Part shown: positions 26,276 through 35,200 of the stretch, piece by piece
Layout of the letters: each line of letters begins with the position of its first letter
How positions within the stretch are numbered: the stretch's first letter is position 1
DNA from: Sphingobium indicum B90A
GTDB taxonomy: Bacteria > Pseudomonadota > Alphaproteobacteria > Sphingomonadales > Sphingomonadaceae
Assembly: GCF_000264945.2 (NCBI RefSeq)
Contig: NZ_CP013071.1
Span: 75,219 to 139,218, forward strand
Length of the DNA: 64,000 nt
Reading direction: 5' to 3'
Translations under genes and position numbers: made by a program
The notes under the pieces: model-generated
The model's input: only the letters and a program-made list of their open reading frames with translations
What the model was told of the DNA's origin: nothing
Databases searched by the model: none

Positions 26276-27155
26276 GGCTCTGTTGCAAAAATCGTGAAGC
26301 TTGAGCATGCTTGGCGGAGATTGGACGGACGGAACGATGACGGATTTCAAGTGGCGCCATTTCCAGGGTGATGTGATCCTGTGGGCGGTGCGCTGGTATT
26401 GTCGCTATCCGATCAGCTATCGCGACCTTGAGGAAATGCTGGCGGAACGCGGCATTTCGGTCGACCATACGACGATCTATCGCTGGGTCCAGTGCTACGC
26501 CCCGGAGATGGAGAAGCGGCTGCGCTGGTTCTGGCGGCGTGGCTTTGATCCGAGCTGGCGCCTGGATGAAACCTACGTCAAGGTGCGGGGCAAGTGGACC
26601 TACCTGTACCGGGCAGTCGACAAGCGGGGCGACACGATCGATTTCTACCTGTCGCCGACCCGCAGCGCCAAGGCAGCGAAGCGGTTCCTGGGCAAGGCCC
26701 TGCGAGGCCTGAAGCACTGGGAAAAGCCTGCCACGCTCAATACCGACAAAGCGCCGAGCTATGGTGCAGCGATCACCGAATTGAAGCGCGAAGGAAAGCT
26801 GGACCGGGAGACGGCCCACCGGCAGGTGAAGTATCTCAATAACGTGATCGAGGCCGATCACGGAAAGCTCAAGATACTGATCAAGCCGGTGCGCGGTTTC
26901 AAATCGATCCCCACGGCCTATGCCACGATCAAGGGATTCGAAGTCATGCGAGCCCTGCGCAAAGGACAGGCTCGCCCCTGGTGCCTGCAGCCCGGCATCA
27001 GGGGCGAGGTGCGCCTTGTGGAGAGAGCTTTTGGCATTGGGCCCTCGGCGCTGACGGAGGCCATGGGCATGCTCAACCACCATTTCGCAGCAGCCGCCTG
27101 ATCGGCGCAGAGCGACAGCCTACCTCTGACTGCCGCCAATCTTTGCAACAGAGCC
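26276..27155 (+). mobile_element. IS6100 copy 1 (IS6 family)
   Basis: The element is 880 bp with perfect 14-bp terminal inverted repeats GGCTCTGTTGCAAA and one transposase gene. The left flank (GAACAGCG) and right flank (GCAGCGCG) do not form an 8-bp target duplication. It separates the ompW remnant from a truncated glutathione S-transferase gene. Confidence 0.97.
26337..27101 (+). CDS. tnpA: IS6100 transposase
   Basis: The 254-residue DDE transposase of the IS6 family starts [20 protein letters not shown]. It has a helix-turn-helix (about 30-55) and an rve-type catalytic core with the first Asp in [12 protein letters not shown], the second in [10 protein letters not shown] and the Glu in [12 protein letters not shown]. 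It moves replicatively through cointegrates. Identical copies lie at 29736, 33872 and 49935. Confidence 0.95.
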   Translation: MTDFKWRHFQGDVILWAVRWYCRYPISYRDLEEMLAERGISVDHTTIYRWVQCYAPEMEKRLRWFWRRGFDPSWRLDETYVKVRGKWTYLYRAVDKRGDTIDFYLSPTRSAKAAKRFLGKALRGLKHWEKPATLNTDKAPSYGAAITELKREGKLDRETAHRQVKYLNNVIEADHGKLKILIKPVRGFKSIPTAYATIKGFEVMRALRKGQARPWCLQPGIRGEVRLVERAFGIGPSALTEAMGMLNHHFAAAA

Positions 27156-27450
27156 GCAGCGCGAGCCATTCCAGGGCCCGGGCGCGGGCAAGGCCTTCCG
27201 TGGGCAGCAAGGCCTTTTCGGGCACGAGTTCCGCGATATGGTTGAGGATGGCGATATTTTCGGTCAGGACATCATCGCCGATCTGGAGCGCGGGCACCCG
27301 CGCCCACGGGTTTTTCTGACGATAGGCGTCTGAAAACTGGGCGTTTTGCGTCAGGTCGATCAGCTCCGCCTCATAAGGAAGGCCGGCTTCCTCCAATGCG
27401 GCATGGGACGCCAATGAGCATGAACCTGGATTGTAGTAGAGCTTCAACAT
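27156..27450 (-). pseudogene. glutathione S-transferase, 5' fragment
   Basis: From the ATG at 27450 the first 98 codons encode the thioredoxin-fold domain of a glutathione S-transferase (MLKLYYNPGSCSLASHAALEE, then WARVPALQIGDDVLTENIAIL with the cis-Pro and the Glu-Asn pair that bind glutathione). It also keeps the first part of the helical domain. IS6100 copy 1 removes the C-terminal half. Glutathione transferases in sphingomonads often serve dehalogenation or ether cleavage, but the substrate cannot be read here. Confidence 0.8.
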
Positions 27451-27594
27451 GTCCCTGCAATTCTCCTGCGGACTGGGCAAAAAATGGCTTAATGCATATG
27501 TTCGGCACCGGAGCGTCGCCCCGAACGGAAGCAATCATCCGCCCGGTCGGAAAACGCTCCGAAACGACAGGCCGGAGCATTCCATCCGATGCGA

Positions 27595-27819
27595 TCAGGC
27601 CGAAATGTTCAAAAATCCATCGGCTTCGAAAACCTTTCTGGCACGTTCCTCAATCCGATCCGCAAGTGACCTGCGAAGCGGCATGCCGTTCGAGACTTTT
27701 CTCAGCGTGTTATAGCTGAAGCCGAATGTTTCGAATATCTCCTCATTATTTCTCATCGTCGACAATGATGTGATCCGATCGGCGATCGAGGGATCCAAAC
27801 AGCGCATTCCATTAGGCAT
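27595..27819 (-). CDS. small hypothetical protein with helix-turn-helix-like C-terminus
   Basis: This 74-residue protein (start MPNGMRCLDPSIADRIT, ribosome site GGGGAAG) is followed on the same strand by the glutathione S-transferase remnant. The segment FETFGFSYNTLRKVSNGMPLRRSLADRIEER has the helix-turn-helix pattern of small DNA-binding proteins. I do not recognise the family. It may regulate or accompany the neighbouring catabolic genes. Confidence 0.45.
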   Translation of the reverse strand: MPNGMRCLDPSIADRITSLSTMRNNEEIFETFGFSYNTLRKVSNGMPLRRSLADRIEERARKVFEADGFLNISA

Positions 27820-28415
27820 TCGATCTTCCCCTACTGACGAATTCCAGCCGGTGCACGGTCGCAACTTGCCTGCCCGCGCAGTTCATCGGGCCATTCCCGC
27901 CGTTCCGGAAAACAGGCGGCGGGGTTTCCCCCTGGACCATGTTGCGCATGGGCCGGACACGCAGCGAGCGGGCCAGCGGACGTCGAGGCCGGGAGCGGAT
28001 TGCGACGGACGCGCCGCGCATTGCCCGGAGATCGAAGCATAGGAATATCCTCTCCATGCGCTGTTATGGATCAGCGCCTGTCTTATCCGGCACGTCGGTG
28101 ATTATTATGCTTATCGGGCCGTCCGGAAAGGATCGCAGCTTTCGCCTGCGGAGGAAATTGCTGCAAATGAATTAGGAATATTCGCGATACGGATTTGATC
28201 GAAACGGGGCCAACTGCCCACAAATCGGTCATGGGGATTGAGCGACCGCGCTTTGAAAGCAGCCATCGCATGCTATGGTCGCCTTGAGCATTTCCCGGCA
28301 GGCGGAATATCCGCCGACCGGAAAGCCCGCTAAAACAGGAAGCCGGAGCAGCCGGGCCGACGCCGTCGGACCGGACGCCGCTTCGGCTTCGCATCGCCAG
28401 GAATTGGAAGCGAAC
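27820..28415. other. gene-free stretch, no clear feature
   Basis: About 600 bases between divergent genes hold only short overlapping frames with no family match. Promoters for the small gene on the left and the hydrolase on the right must lie here. I see no convincing -35/-10 pair or palindrome. Confidence 0.5.
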
Positions 28416-29033
28416 ATGTCTCGAGACAATGCCATCGTCATGCGATACGACAATCCCGACATTCCGTCCGGCCGCGACATCGTATATCTTCACGGCCGCG
28501 GCAGCACCGAAAGGGAAGCGGGGTTCGCGCTGCCCCTTTTCGGCCGCGCGAATGTTCGCTCCTATCGCGGGCCGCTTCCCCAGGGGCCGGGGTTCGCCTG
28601 GTTCGAAAATGCCGGGATCGGCGTCGCCCTGCCCTCCAGCCTGTCGGGCGAAACGTCGAAGGTCGGCGACTGGATCGCCGCAGATACCGGCCGCCAACGG
28701 CCCTGGCTATGCGGTTTCAGCAACGGCGCCGCGATGGCCGCCAGTCTTCTGCTCAGCAATCCGGGGGCCTATAGCGGCCTCATCATGATCGGCGGCTGCT
28801 TCGCGGTGGAGGACGGCGACCTGCCGGACAACGGCCTGCTCGACAAGCCGGTCCTCTTCTGCCGGGGCCAATTCGACGATGTGATCCCGCGCCACAAGTT
28901 CGAGCAGGCGGAAGCCTATCTCTCCGGCCCCAGCGGCGCGCGGGCGACTTTCATCCCTTATGAAGGCGGGCATGAACTGCCGTTGCCGATCAAGGCGGCG
29001 GTGCAGGGCTGGCTCGGCGCGGAAAGCCGCTGA
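28416..29033 (+). CDS. alpha/beta hydrolase, phospholipase/carboxylesterase type
   Basis: The 205-residue enzyme has an HGRGS oxyanion loop (about residue 25), the nucleophile elbow GFSNGAAMA (about 98), an Asp in CRGQFDDVIP (about 160) and the catalytic His in EGGHELP (about 188). This is the layout of small carboxylesterase/dienelactone-hydrolase-like enzymes. The ATG at 28416 has a GGAAG ribosome site. It converges on a maleylacetate reductase remnant, so hydrolysis of an ester or lactone in an aromatic pathway is possible but unproven. Confidence 0.75.
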   Translation: MSRDNAIVMRYDNPDIPSGRDIVYLHGRGSTEREAGFALPLFGRANVRSYRGPLPQGPGFAWFENAGIGVALPSSLSGETSKVGDWIAADTGRQRPWLCGFSNGAAMAASLLLSNPGAYSGLIMIGGCFAVEDGDLPDNGLLDKPVLFCRGQFDDVIPRHKFEQAEAYLSGPSGARATFIPYEGGHELPLPIKAAVQGWLGAESR

Positions 29034-29085
29034 ATTTCGTCCCGTCCTTGGCCATGGCCGAACGGGAGCGCCGGATGATCGAGAA

Positions 29086-29119
29086 CCGGCCGCATCCGGA
29101 AATGATCGGATGCGGCCGG
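29086..29119. terminator. bidirectional hairpin between hydrolase and maleylacetate reductase remnant
   Basis: CCGGCCGCATCC (29086-29097) and GGATGCGGCCGG (29108-29119) form a perfect 12-bp stem with a 10-base loop, placed between two converging genes. Confidence 0.7.
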
Positions 29120-29144
29120 CACTGTTCCAGGATCAGGCCTTTGC

Positions 29145-29674
29145 TTATGCGGTGATCGGCGGAAGCCCCTCCACCGCGCGGCTCAGAAGCTGCACGATGC
29201 CCTCCTCCGTGATCGGACGGGGGTTGGGATAGGGGTTGGCGACCGCCAGCGCGGCGGCCTTCGCGATGCCGTCCTTGGGCATGCCGAGCTTCGCCAGCGA
29301 CATTTCCGCGCCCAGGCCCACCGCCAGTTCGTACAGCTTGGTCGCGGGGTCGCCGCCGCCTAGTGCGCGGCTAGCCCGTTCCATCGCCTCCGGCACCGAC
29401 GGCGCATTATAGGCGATCGCATGGGGCAGCACGGCGGTGTGGGTCTGCGCATGCGGCATGTCGAAGGTGCCGCCCAGCGTGTGGCAGAGCTTGTGGTGCA
29501 GCGCGACGCTCGCCGCGCCCAGGACGCTGCCGGCGAGCCAGCAGCCATAGAGCGCGTCGCCCCGCGCCTTCGCATCGGTGGGATCGGCCTTGATCAGCGG
29601 CAGGCTCCTGGCGAGCGCCCTGATGCTTTCCTCCGCCATCAGGGAGACGATGGGATTGCCGTCGAAGGCGTAAA
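29145..29674 (-). pseudogene. maleylacetate reductase, 3' fragment
   Basis: The C-terminal 176 or so codons of an iron-type alcohol dehydrogenase family enzyme remain. HHKLCHTLGGTFDMPHAQTHTAVLPHAIAYN is characteristic of maleylacetate reductase, which reduces maleylacetate to 3-oxoadipate at the end of hydroxyquinol, hydroquinone and chlorocatechol pathways. The N-terminal NAD-binding half was lost at IS6100 copy 2. Although the frame continues into the insertion sequence, the product cannot be functional. Confidence 0.85.
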
Positions 29675-30554
29675 GGCTCTGTTGCAAAAATCGTGAAGCT
29701 TGAGCATGCTTGGCGGAGATTGGACGGACGGAACGATGACGGATTTCAAGTGGCGCCATTTCCAGGGTGATGTGATCCTGTGGGCGGTGCGCTGGTATTG
29801 TCGCTATCCGATCAGCTATCGCGACCTTGAGGAAATGCTGGCGGAACGCGGCATTTCGGTCGACCATACGACGATCTATCGCTGGGTCCAGTGCTACGCC
29901 CCGGAGATGGAGAAGCGGCTGCGCTGGTTCTGGCGGCGTGGCTTTGATCCGAGCTGGCGCCTGGATGAAACCTACGTCAAGGTGCGGGGCAAGTGGACCT
30001 ACCTGTACCGGGCAGTCGACAAGCGGGGCGACACGATCGATTTCTACCTGTCGCCGACCCGCAGCGCCAAGGCAGCGAAGCGGTTCCTGGGCAAGGCCCT
30101 GCGAGGCCTGAAGCACTGGGAAAAGCCTGCCACGCTCAATACCGACAAAGCGCCGAGCTATGGTGCAGCGATCACCGAATTGAAGCGCGAAGGAAAGCTG
30201 GACCGGGAGACGGCCCACCGGCAGGTGAAGTATCTCAATAACGTGATCGAGGCCGATCACGGAAAGCTCAAGATACTGATCAAGCCGGTGCGCGGTTTCA
30301 AATCGATCCCCACGGCCTATGCCACGATCAAGGGATTCGAAGTCATGCGAGCCCTGCGCAAAGGACAGGCTCGCCCCTGGTGCCTGCAGCCCGGCATCAG
30401 GGGCGAGGTGCGCCTTGTGGAGAGAGCTTTTGGCATTGGGCCCTCGGCGCTGACGGAGGCCATGGGCATGCTCAACCACCATTTCGCAGCAGCCGCCTGA
30501 TCGGCGCAGAGCGACAGCCTACCTCTGACTGCCGCCAATCTTTGCAACAGAGCC
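29675..30554 (+). mobile_element. IS6100 copy 2
   Basis: This 880-bp copy has perfect 14-bp ends, in the same orientation as copy 1. The flanks (GGCGTAAA left, GATGCTGG right) do not match each other or the flanks of the other copies. It joins the maleylacetate reductase remnant to a 10-codon stub of another gene. Confidence 0.97.
29736..30500 (+). CDS. tnpA: IS6100 transposase
   Basis: The 254-residue IS6-family DDE transposase is identical in predicted protein to the other three copies in the window. It is intact and presumably active. Confidence 0.95.
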   Translation: MTDFKWRHFQGDVILWAVRWYCRYPISYRDLEEMLAERGISVDHTTIYRWVQCYAPEMEKRLRWFWRRGFDPSWRLDETYVKVRGKWTYLYRAVDKRGDTIDFYLSPTRSAKAAKRFLGKALRGLKHWEKPATLNTDKAPSYGAAITELKREGKLDRETAHRQVKYLNNVIEADHGKLKILIKPVRGFKSIPTAYATIKGFEVMRALRKGQARPWCLQPGIRGEVRLVERAFGIGPSALTEAMGMLNHHFAAAA

Positions 30555-30584
30555 GATGCTGGCAAGCTCGGTCATCTCGTTCAT
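30555..30584 (-). pseudogene. 10-codon 5' stub of an unknown gene
   Basis: An ATG at 30582-30584 follows a strong ribosome site (AAGGAGTT) 13 bases after the stop of the upstream gene. It reads MNEMTELASI and then runs into IS6100 copy 2. The rest of the gene is gone. It was the next gene of the operon with the EthD-type and SDR genes. Confidence 0.6.
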
Positions 30585-30597
30585 GCGACGAACTCCT

Positions 30598-30960
30598 TTA
30601 CAGCGTTGGCTCTGCCGTCCGCAGGATGCGGACCTGGTGCGGATAGGGCGAATTGTGCGCGCGCGGCTGCTTGTGCAATTCTACGGACATCGCCGCGTGA
30701 GCCAGCGCCAGCTGTAGCCTGAACAGGCGCAGCGTCGGCGCCGGCATCGCGTCGAGCGGAAAGGTCTCGACATGGTCGAGGATGGCTTCCGAACGGGAGA
30801 GCAGCACATCGTAGAAGCGGGTTATCTCCGCCATAGTCGCGCGCGCCCGGATATCCCATCGTTCCTGCGCCGTCTCGCCGATCCAGTGCGGCACGAATTC
30901 GAGAAGATCCTCGAAGCCGGGGGGCAGCACGGGCTCCTCGTCGAGCGCGGGGGCCGGCAT
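30598..30960 (-). CDS. hypothetical protein (120 aa) in EthD/SDR operon
   Basis: The 120-residue, mostly helical soluble protein has no signal peptide or Cys. The start overlaps the EthD-type gene by one base (TGATG), so they are coupled. The sequence (for example RARATMAEITRFYDVLLSRSEAILDHVETFP) suggests a helical bundle. I do not recognise the family. Its position between an EthD-type gene and a lost gene suggests an accessory role in the same pathway. Confidence 0.6.
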   Translation of the reverse strand: MPAPALDEEPVLPPGFEDLLEFVPHWIGETAQERWDIRARATMAEITRFYDVLLSRSEAILDHVETFPLDAMPAPTLRLFRLQLALAHAAMSVELHKQPRAHNSPYPHQVRILRTAEPTL

Positions 30961-31646
30961 CAGATCACCCGCTCGGCCGATGCCAGCATCGTGTAATGCT
31001 GGCCGGCCTGTGCCAGGAGCGCATCGAACGCCGCGCGATCACCCGCCACGCCGCGTTCGAAATCGGATAGCGTCGGCCACCACAGTTCGCGCGCGCCGAT
31101 GAACGGCGAGGTGCCCTTGTGCACCGCGTCTATCGCGAACGAGCGGACATGCCGAAACGCGCCGATGCGATCGCCCAGCGCCTTGTCCTGATCGCCTGCC
31201 CAGGCCGGATTGCCATCCGCCTTGACCAGTTGCAGGATCTTGACGCTTACCGACCATTCGGTGGGCGACCACTGCACGGCCGCATCATCGGGATCGTCCA
31301 CCGCCGGTCGCGAGCGGATAATGTCCTCCTCGAAGAAGGTGAACTTCAGTCCGTCCATGTCGACGAACAGCGGTTCGTCGGGGATGTTGTATTTGCGATG
31401 CGCGGGATCTTTGCCCATGTTGAGCGCATCGTCGAGACTGTCATACCACAGCTCGGTAATGCCGTCGTAGGCCAGCTGTGTATCAGGCAGCAGCGGAGAG
31501 ACGATCCGGTGCGATTGCACATAGCCGCGCAGGCACGCGATCTTCTTGCTGAGTGTGCCGTGCGGATGGCGCCAGTGATCGTGGAACTGCTGTTCCGAAA
31601 TGTCCTTCCGGCGCGGGATCGTCGCGAGTATCTTGATGCTGTGCAT
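30960..31646 (-). CDS. EthD-domain protein (tandem dimeric alpha-beta barrel)
   Basis: The 228-residue protein has an EthD/DABB domain at the N-terminus (IKILATIPRRKDISEQQFHDHWRHPHG, with the conserved W-HPHG) and a second, more degenerate copy in the C-terminal half (about 125-220). EthD proteins are small ligand-binding or accessory enzymes, often found in operons for ether, steroid or aromatic degradation. It lies between an SDR gene (22 bases upstream) and the 120-residue hypothetical. Confidence 0.75.
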   Translation of the reverse strand: MHSIKILATIPRRKDISEQQFHDHWRHPHGTLSKKIACLRGYVQSHRIVSPLLPDTQLAYDGITELWYDSLDDALNMGKDPAHRKYNIPDEPLFVDMDGLKFTFFEEDIIRSRPAVDDPDDAAVQWSPTEWSVSVKILQLVKADGNPAWAGDQDKALGDRIGAFRHVRSFAIDAVHKGTSPFIGARELWWPTLSDFERGVAGDRAAFDALLAQAGQHYTMLASAERVI

Positions 31647-31667
31647 GGAGGCTGCTCCGTAAAATGA

Positions 31668-32420
31668 TCAGATCGCGGTAAAGCCGCCGTCTGCTGCAAG
31701 GCAGGAGCCGGTGACGAACGAAGCCGCGTCGGACAGCAACCATACGGCGGCCTGGGCCTGCTCGTGCGGTTCGCTGAAACGGCCGATCGGGTGGATCGAG
31801 TTCAGATAGGGCTCAAGGCCCGCATCATTGTCCATCGCGCGCTGCAGCATAGGCGTGCGCACCGCGCCGGGCACAAGCGCGTTCACGCGAATGCCGTGCT
31901 TGCCATAGTCTGCCGCCGCCACGCGGGTCAGCCCGACCACCGCATGCTTCGCGCCGACATATTCGCCGTGCATCGGCACGCCGACCACGCCAGCGACGGA
32001 TGCGGTGTTGACGATCGATCCCTTCGTCCCGCGCTCGATCATCGCAAGGATCTGGTACTTCATGCACAGGAACGTGCCGGTTACATTGATATCCATGCTC
32101 TGCCGAAACCGTTCGAGCGACACTTCGGCAAGCGGCAGTCCGGCCTGCGGGATCGCCGCATTGTTGAACGCGCCGTCAAGCCCGCCGAACGCCGCCAGAG
32201 TCTGCGCGACAAGTGCCTTCACGTCCTCTTCCTGTGCGATGTCGCACCGGAAATAGGCGGCCTTCCCGCCAGACGCAGCGACGACCGCCTCACCGGCCTC
32301 GTCGTTGATGTCCGCCACCGCGACGTTGGCACCACTGGCCACCAGCAATTCCACGGTGGCGCGCCCGATGCCGCTGCCACCACCCGTCACGATTATCGTC
32401 TTGCCGCTCAAATCAGACAT
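31668..32420 (-). CDS. short-chain dehydrogenase/reductase
   Basis: This 250-residue classical SDR has the cofactor motif TGGGSGIGRA (residues 12-21), NNAA, the catalytic Ser in NTASVAG and Tyr-x3-Lys in YVGAKHA, with an intact C-terminus (CLAADGGFTAI). The Asp in VADIN after the second strand favours NAD(H). The substrate is probably a secondary alcohol or ketone. It follows a TonB receptor remnant and precedes the EthD-type gene. Confidence 0.85.
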   Translation of the reverse strand: MSDLSGKTIIVTGGGSGIGRATVELLVASGANVAVADINDEAGEAVVAASGGKAAYFRCDIAQEEDVKALVAQTLAAFGGLDGAFNNAAIPQAGLPLAEVSLERFRQSMDINVTGTFLCMKYQILAMIERGTKGSIVNTASVAGVVGVPMHGEYVGAKHAVVGLTRVAAADYGKHGIRVNALVPGAVRTPMLQRAMDNDAGLEPYLNSIHPIGRFSEPHEQAQAAVWLLSDAASFVTGSCLAADGGFTAI

Positions 32421-32459
32421 CTATCCCTCCAACAGTTTCTTATCGGCGTTCCGGTTTCA

Positions 32460-33817
32460 TTACTGGAACTTGAAGCGCACGGTCAAGCCATATTCGGCGG
32501 GTCGACCAGCGTAGCGAACAACGGTATCGTAAGTCTGGATCGTGTTTGTCCAGTAATACTTGTTGAAGATATTGCGACCCCAGCCGAAGACCGCCCAGCG
32601 GCCATCAGGCGCTTCCACGCCAAGCCGCGCGGAAACGAGCGTGCGGCCATTCACCTCGTAGAGATCCTTGTCCGCGTTGGTGATGGCCAGAACGCCCAGC
32701 GATTTGCTTTGTGAGGAGATCGTCGTGCCCATGGTTAGGTTCACGCCACCCAGCGGCAGGCTGTAGTCCGCGCTCAGGCTCGATTGCCATTTGGGCGAAA
32801 ACGGCAGCCGTGCGCCGCTGAAATCGCCCCGGATCGGATCGAACAGGCCCACTTCGTTGGCAACGGAGCCGACGATCCCCTGATAGTGGCGAACCTTGGC
32901 GTCGATATAGGTCGCGGCCGCACTGACCGTGAGCCCCTCGACCACTCTGGCGCTCAGTTCCAGTTCGGCACCCTTGACGCGCGACTTGGGGACATTGACC
33001 AGGCCATCCAGCGCATTGAAGAACGGATCGACGATCTTGGCGCGCAGCTGCTTGTTCTTGTAGTCATAATAGAAAACGCCGCCATTCAGCGTCACTTTGC
33101 GATCGAACAGTGTGGTCTTGAAGCCTGCTTCGTAATCGACCAGCGATTCCTGCGTGACGGCGGCATATTGCGCGAACGTTCCGGCGGAGACGCCCGGGAA
33201 ACTTCCCGCCTTGTACCCTTTCGAAACATTGGCGTAGAGCAGGAGCGTCGGCGTCGCCTTGTAGTTCACGCCGAGCATCCATGACGTGCTGTTTTCATTC
33301 AGCTTGTCCCGAAACGTGCCCGGCAAGCCCGTCTGGCTGTTCAGCGAAACCGAATCTCCCAATGGCACCAGCGGTATCGGGCCGCCGAAATCGAAGATCT
33401 GGCGATAGGTGTTGATGACGGTGGTGAACAAAGACGAGATTGAGCCATCGCCAAGGTCGAATGTCTTGTTGACCGAGGAACGCTTCGCCTCGGTATAGCG
33501 TATGCCGCCCTTCAGCGTCAGTTGATCGCTGATGTCATATTCGACATTGCCGAAAACCGCATAGTTCTTCAGGCGCTGCCGGTTGTTGTAGCCGGCCTGA
33601 TCATAATCCTGCCCGATAACCTGTGTATTGACATAGCTGGATGTCGAATCGGCGTAGTTGACTTCATCGTCCTCGCGCACACGGCTGTGTTCGTAATTGG
33701 CACCGACCACCCATCGGAAAGACGAGCGTGCGTCGTTGGCCAGACGCAGTTCCTGATTGAACGACTTGATCGAACCATCGTTGCGATTGACGTCCAAGAT
33801 CTGGAGATAGGTGCCGT
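32460..33817 (-). pseudogene. TonB-dependent receptor, 3' fragment
   Basis: About 450 C-terminal codons of a sphingomonad TonB receptor remain, covering most of the beta barrel (for example SKGYKAGSFPGVSAGTFAQY and VFYYDYKNKQLRAK) and ending RFKFQ. The plug domain and signal peptide are lost at IS6100 copy 3. It is clearly related to the complete receptor at 42223, sharing the FNQELRL, KGYKAGSFP, YEAGFK and YYDYRNKQL type segments. It was probably the uptake gene for the EthD/SDR operon. Confidence 0.9.
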
Positions 33818-34697
33818 GGCTCTGTTGCAAAGATTGGCGGCAGTCAGAGGTAGGCTGTCGCTCTGCGCCGATCAGGCGGCTGCTGCGAAATGGTGGTTGA
33901 GCATGCCCATGGCCTCCGTCAGCGCCGAGGGCCCAATGCCAAAAGCTCTCTCCACAAGGCGCACCTCGCCCCTGATGCCGGGCTGCAGGCACCAGGGGCG
34001 AGCCTGTCCTTTGCGCAGGGCTCGCATGACTTCGAATCCCTTGATCGTGGCATAGGCCGTGGGGATCGATTTGAAACCGCGCACCGGCTTGATCAGTATC
34101 TTGAGCTTTCCGTGATCGGCCTCGATCACGTTATTGAGATACTTCACCTGCCGGTGGGCCGTCTCCCGGTCCAGCTTTCCTTCGCGCTTCAATTCGGTGA
34201 TCGCTGCACCATAGCTCGGCGCTTTGTCGGTATTGAGCGTGGCAGGCTTTTCCCAGTGCTTCAGGCCTCGCAGGGCCTTGCCCAGGAACCGCTTCGCTGC
34301 CTTGGCGCTGCGGGTCGGCGACAGGTAGAAATCGATCGTGTCGCCCCGCTTGTCGACTGCCCGGTACAGGTAGGTCCACTTGCCCCGCACCTTGACGTAG
34401 GTTTCATCCAGGCGCCAGCTCGGATCAAAGCCACGCCGCCAGAACCAGCGCAGCCGCTTCTCCATCTCCGGGGCGTAGCACTGGACCCAGCGATAGATCG
34501 TCGTATGGTCGACCGAAATGCCGCGTTCCGCCAGCATTTCCTCAAGGTCGCGATAGCTGATCGGATAGCGACAATACCAGCGCACCGCCCACAGGATCAC
34601 ATCACCCTGGAAATGGCGCCACTTGAAATCCGTCATCGTTCCGTCCGTCCAATCTCCGCCAAGCATGCTCAAGCTTCACGATTTTTGCAACAGAGCC
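33818..34697 (-). mobile_element. IS6100 copy 3
   Basis: This 880-bp copy has perfect 14-bp ends, inverted relative to copies 1 and 2. The flanks GGTGCCGT and CCGGGCGG form no target duplication. It joins the TonB receptor remnant to a SnoaL-like gene that has lost its stop. Confidence 0.97.
33872..34636 (-). CDS. tnpA: IS6100 transposase
   Basis: The 254-residue IS6-family DDE transposase is the same in predicted protein as the other copies, here on the minus strand. Confidence 0.95.
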   Translation of the reverse strand: MTDFKWRHFQGDVILWAVRWYCRYPISYRDLEEMLAERGISVDHTTIYRWVQCYAPEMEKRLRWFWRRGFDPSWRLDETYVKVRGKWTYLYRAVDKRGDTIDFYLSPTRSAKAAKRFLGKALRGLKHWEKPATLNTDKAPSYGAAITELKREGKLDRETAHRQVKYLNNVIEADHGKLKILIKPVRGFKSIPTAYATIKGFEVMRALRKGQARPWCLQPGIRGEVRLVERAFGIGPSALTEAMGMLNHHFAAAA

Positions 34698-35140
34698 CCG
34701 GGCGGTGCGAAATGAATGCCGGCCAGCGGGGTGAAATAGTTCATGCATCCGTTGAGCTTAGAGAGCTTCCACACCCCGTCACGGCGCTCATACTCATTCG
34801 TGTAGACCGCAGCGATAAGAATCGACTGATTACCTTCGACGAGATTTCCAAGGCAAAGGACGTCGCCAATACCATTTACCTTGTCCGCGCTCACAAATTC
34901 CAAGCGCAGATTGGTTCCATAATGAATAGTTTCGTGATACATTGGCCAGAGTACGTTATTGGCCAAATCGAGGGCGCCTTCCGGGCCCTTGTAGGTGCCG
35001 ATTCCCTCAATGGTCCACTCTGCATCATCCCACCAAATAGAAGCGAGACGGCCCTCTTGGCGCTTGTCTACGCCAATGAGCTGGTCAGAGTAGAGGTCCT
35101 GAATCGCGGCCCGGCTTGCAAGTCTGTCTAGATCACTCAT
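34698..35140 (-). pseudogene. SnoaL-like protein, 3' end replaced by IS6100
   Basis: From the ATG at 35140 the frame encodes 147 residues of an NTF2/SnoaL-like alpha-beta cone (LASRAAIQDLYSDQLIGVDKR, then RRDGVWKLSKLNGCMNYFTPL) and then reads six codons into IS6100 copy 3 before a stop at 34676. The cone domain is nearly complete, so the protein could still fold. Members act as isomerases, dehydratases or binding proteins, often in steroid or polyketide-like pathways. It is the last gene after two SDR genes on the same strand. Confidence 0.75.
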
Positions 35141-35200
35141 TTTGTATCTCCCAGTTGAATATAATCCCGTAATCTTAGCAGGATCGAGGGCATCAAGGAT

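Noticed and set aside
26013..27083. Continuous minus-strand frame joining the ompW remnant to IS6100
   Set aside because: The IS6100 part is antisense to the transposase and recurs at all four copies; it is a chance open frame and not a fusion gene.
26276..30554. Composite transposon made of IS6100 copies 1 and 2
   Set aside because: Outer flanks do not form a target duplication and IS6-family elements move by cointegration, so a classical composite transposon cannot be supported.
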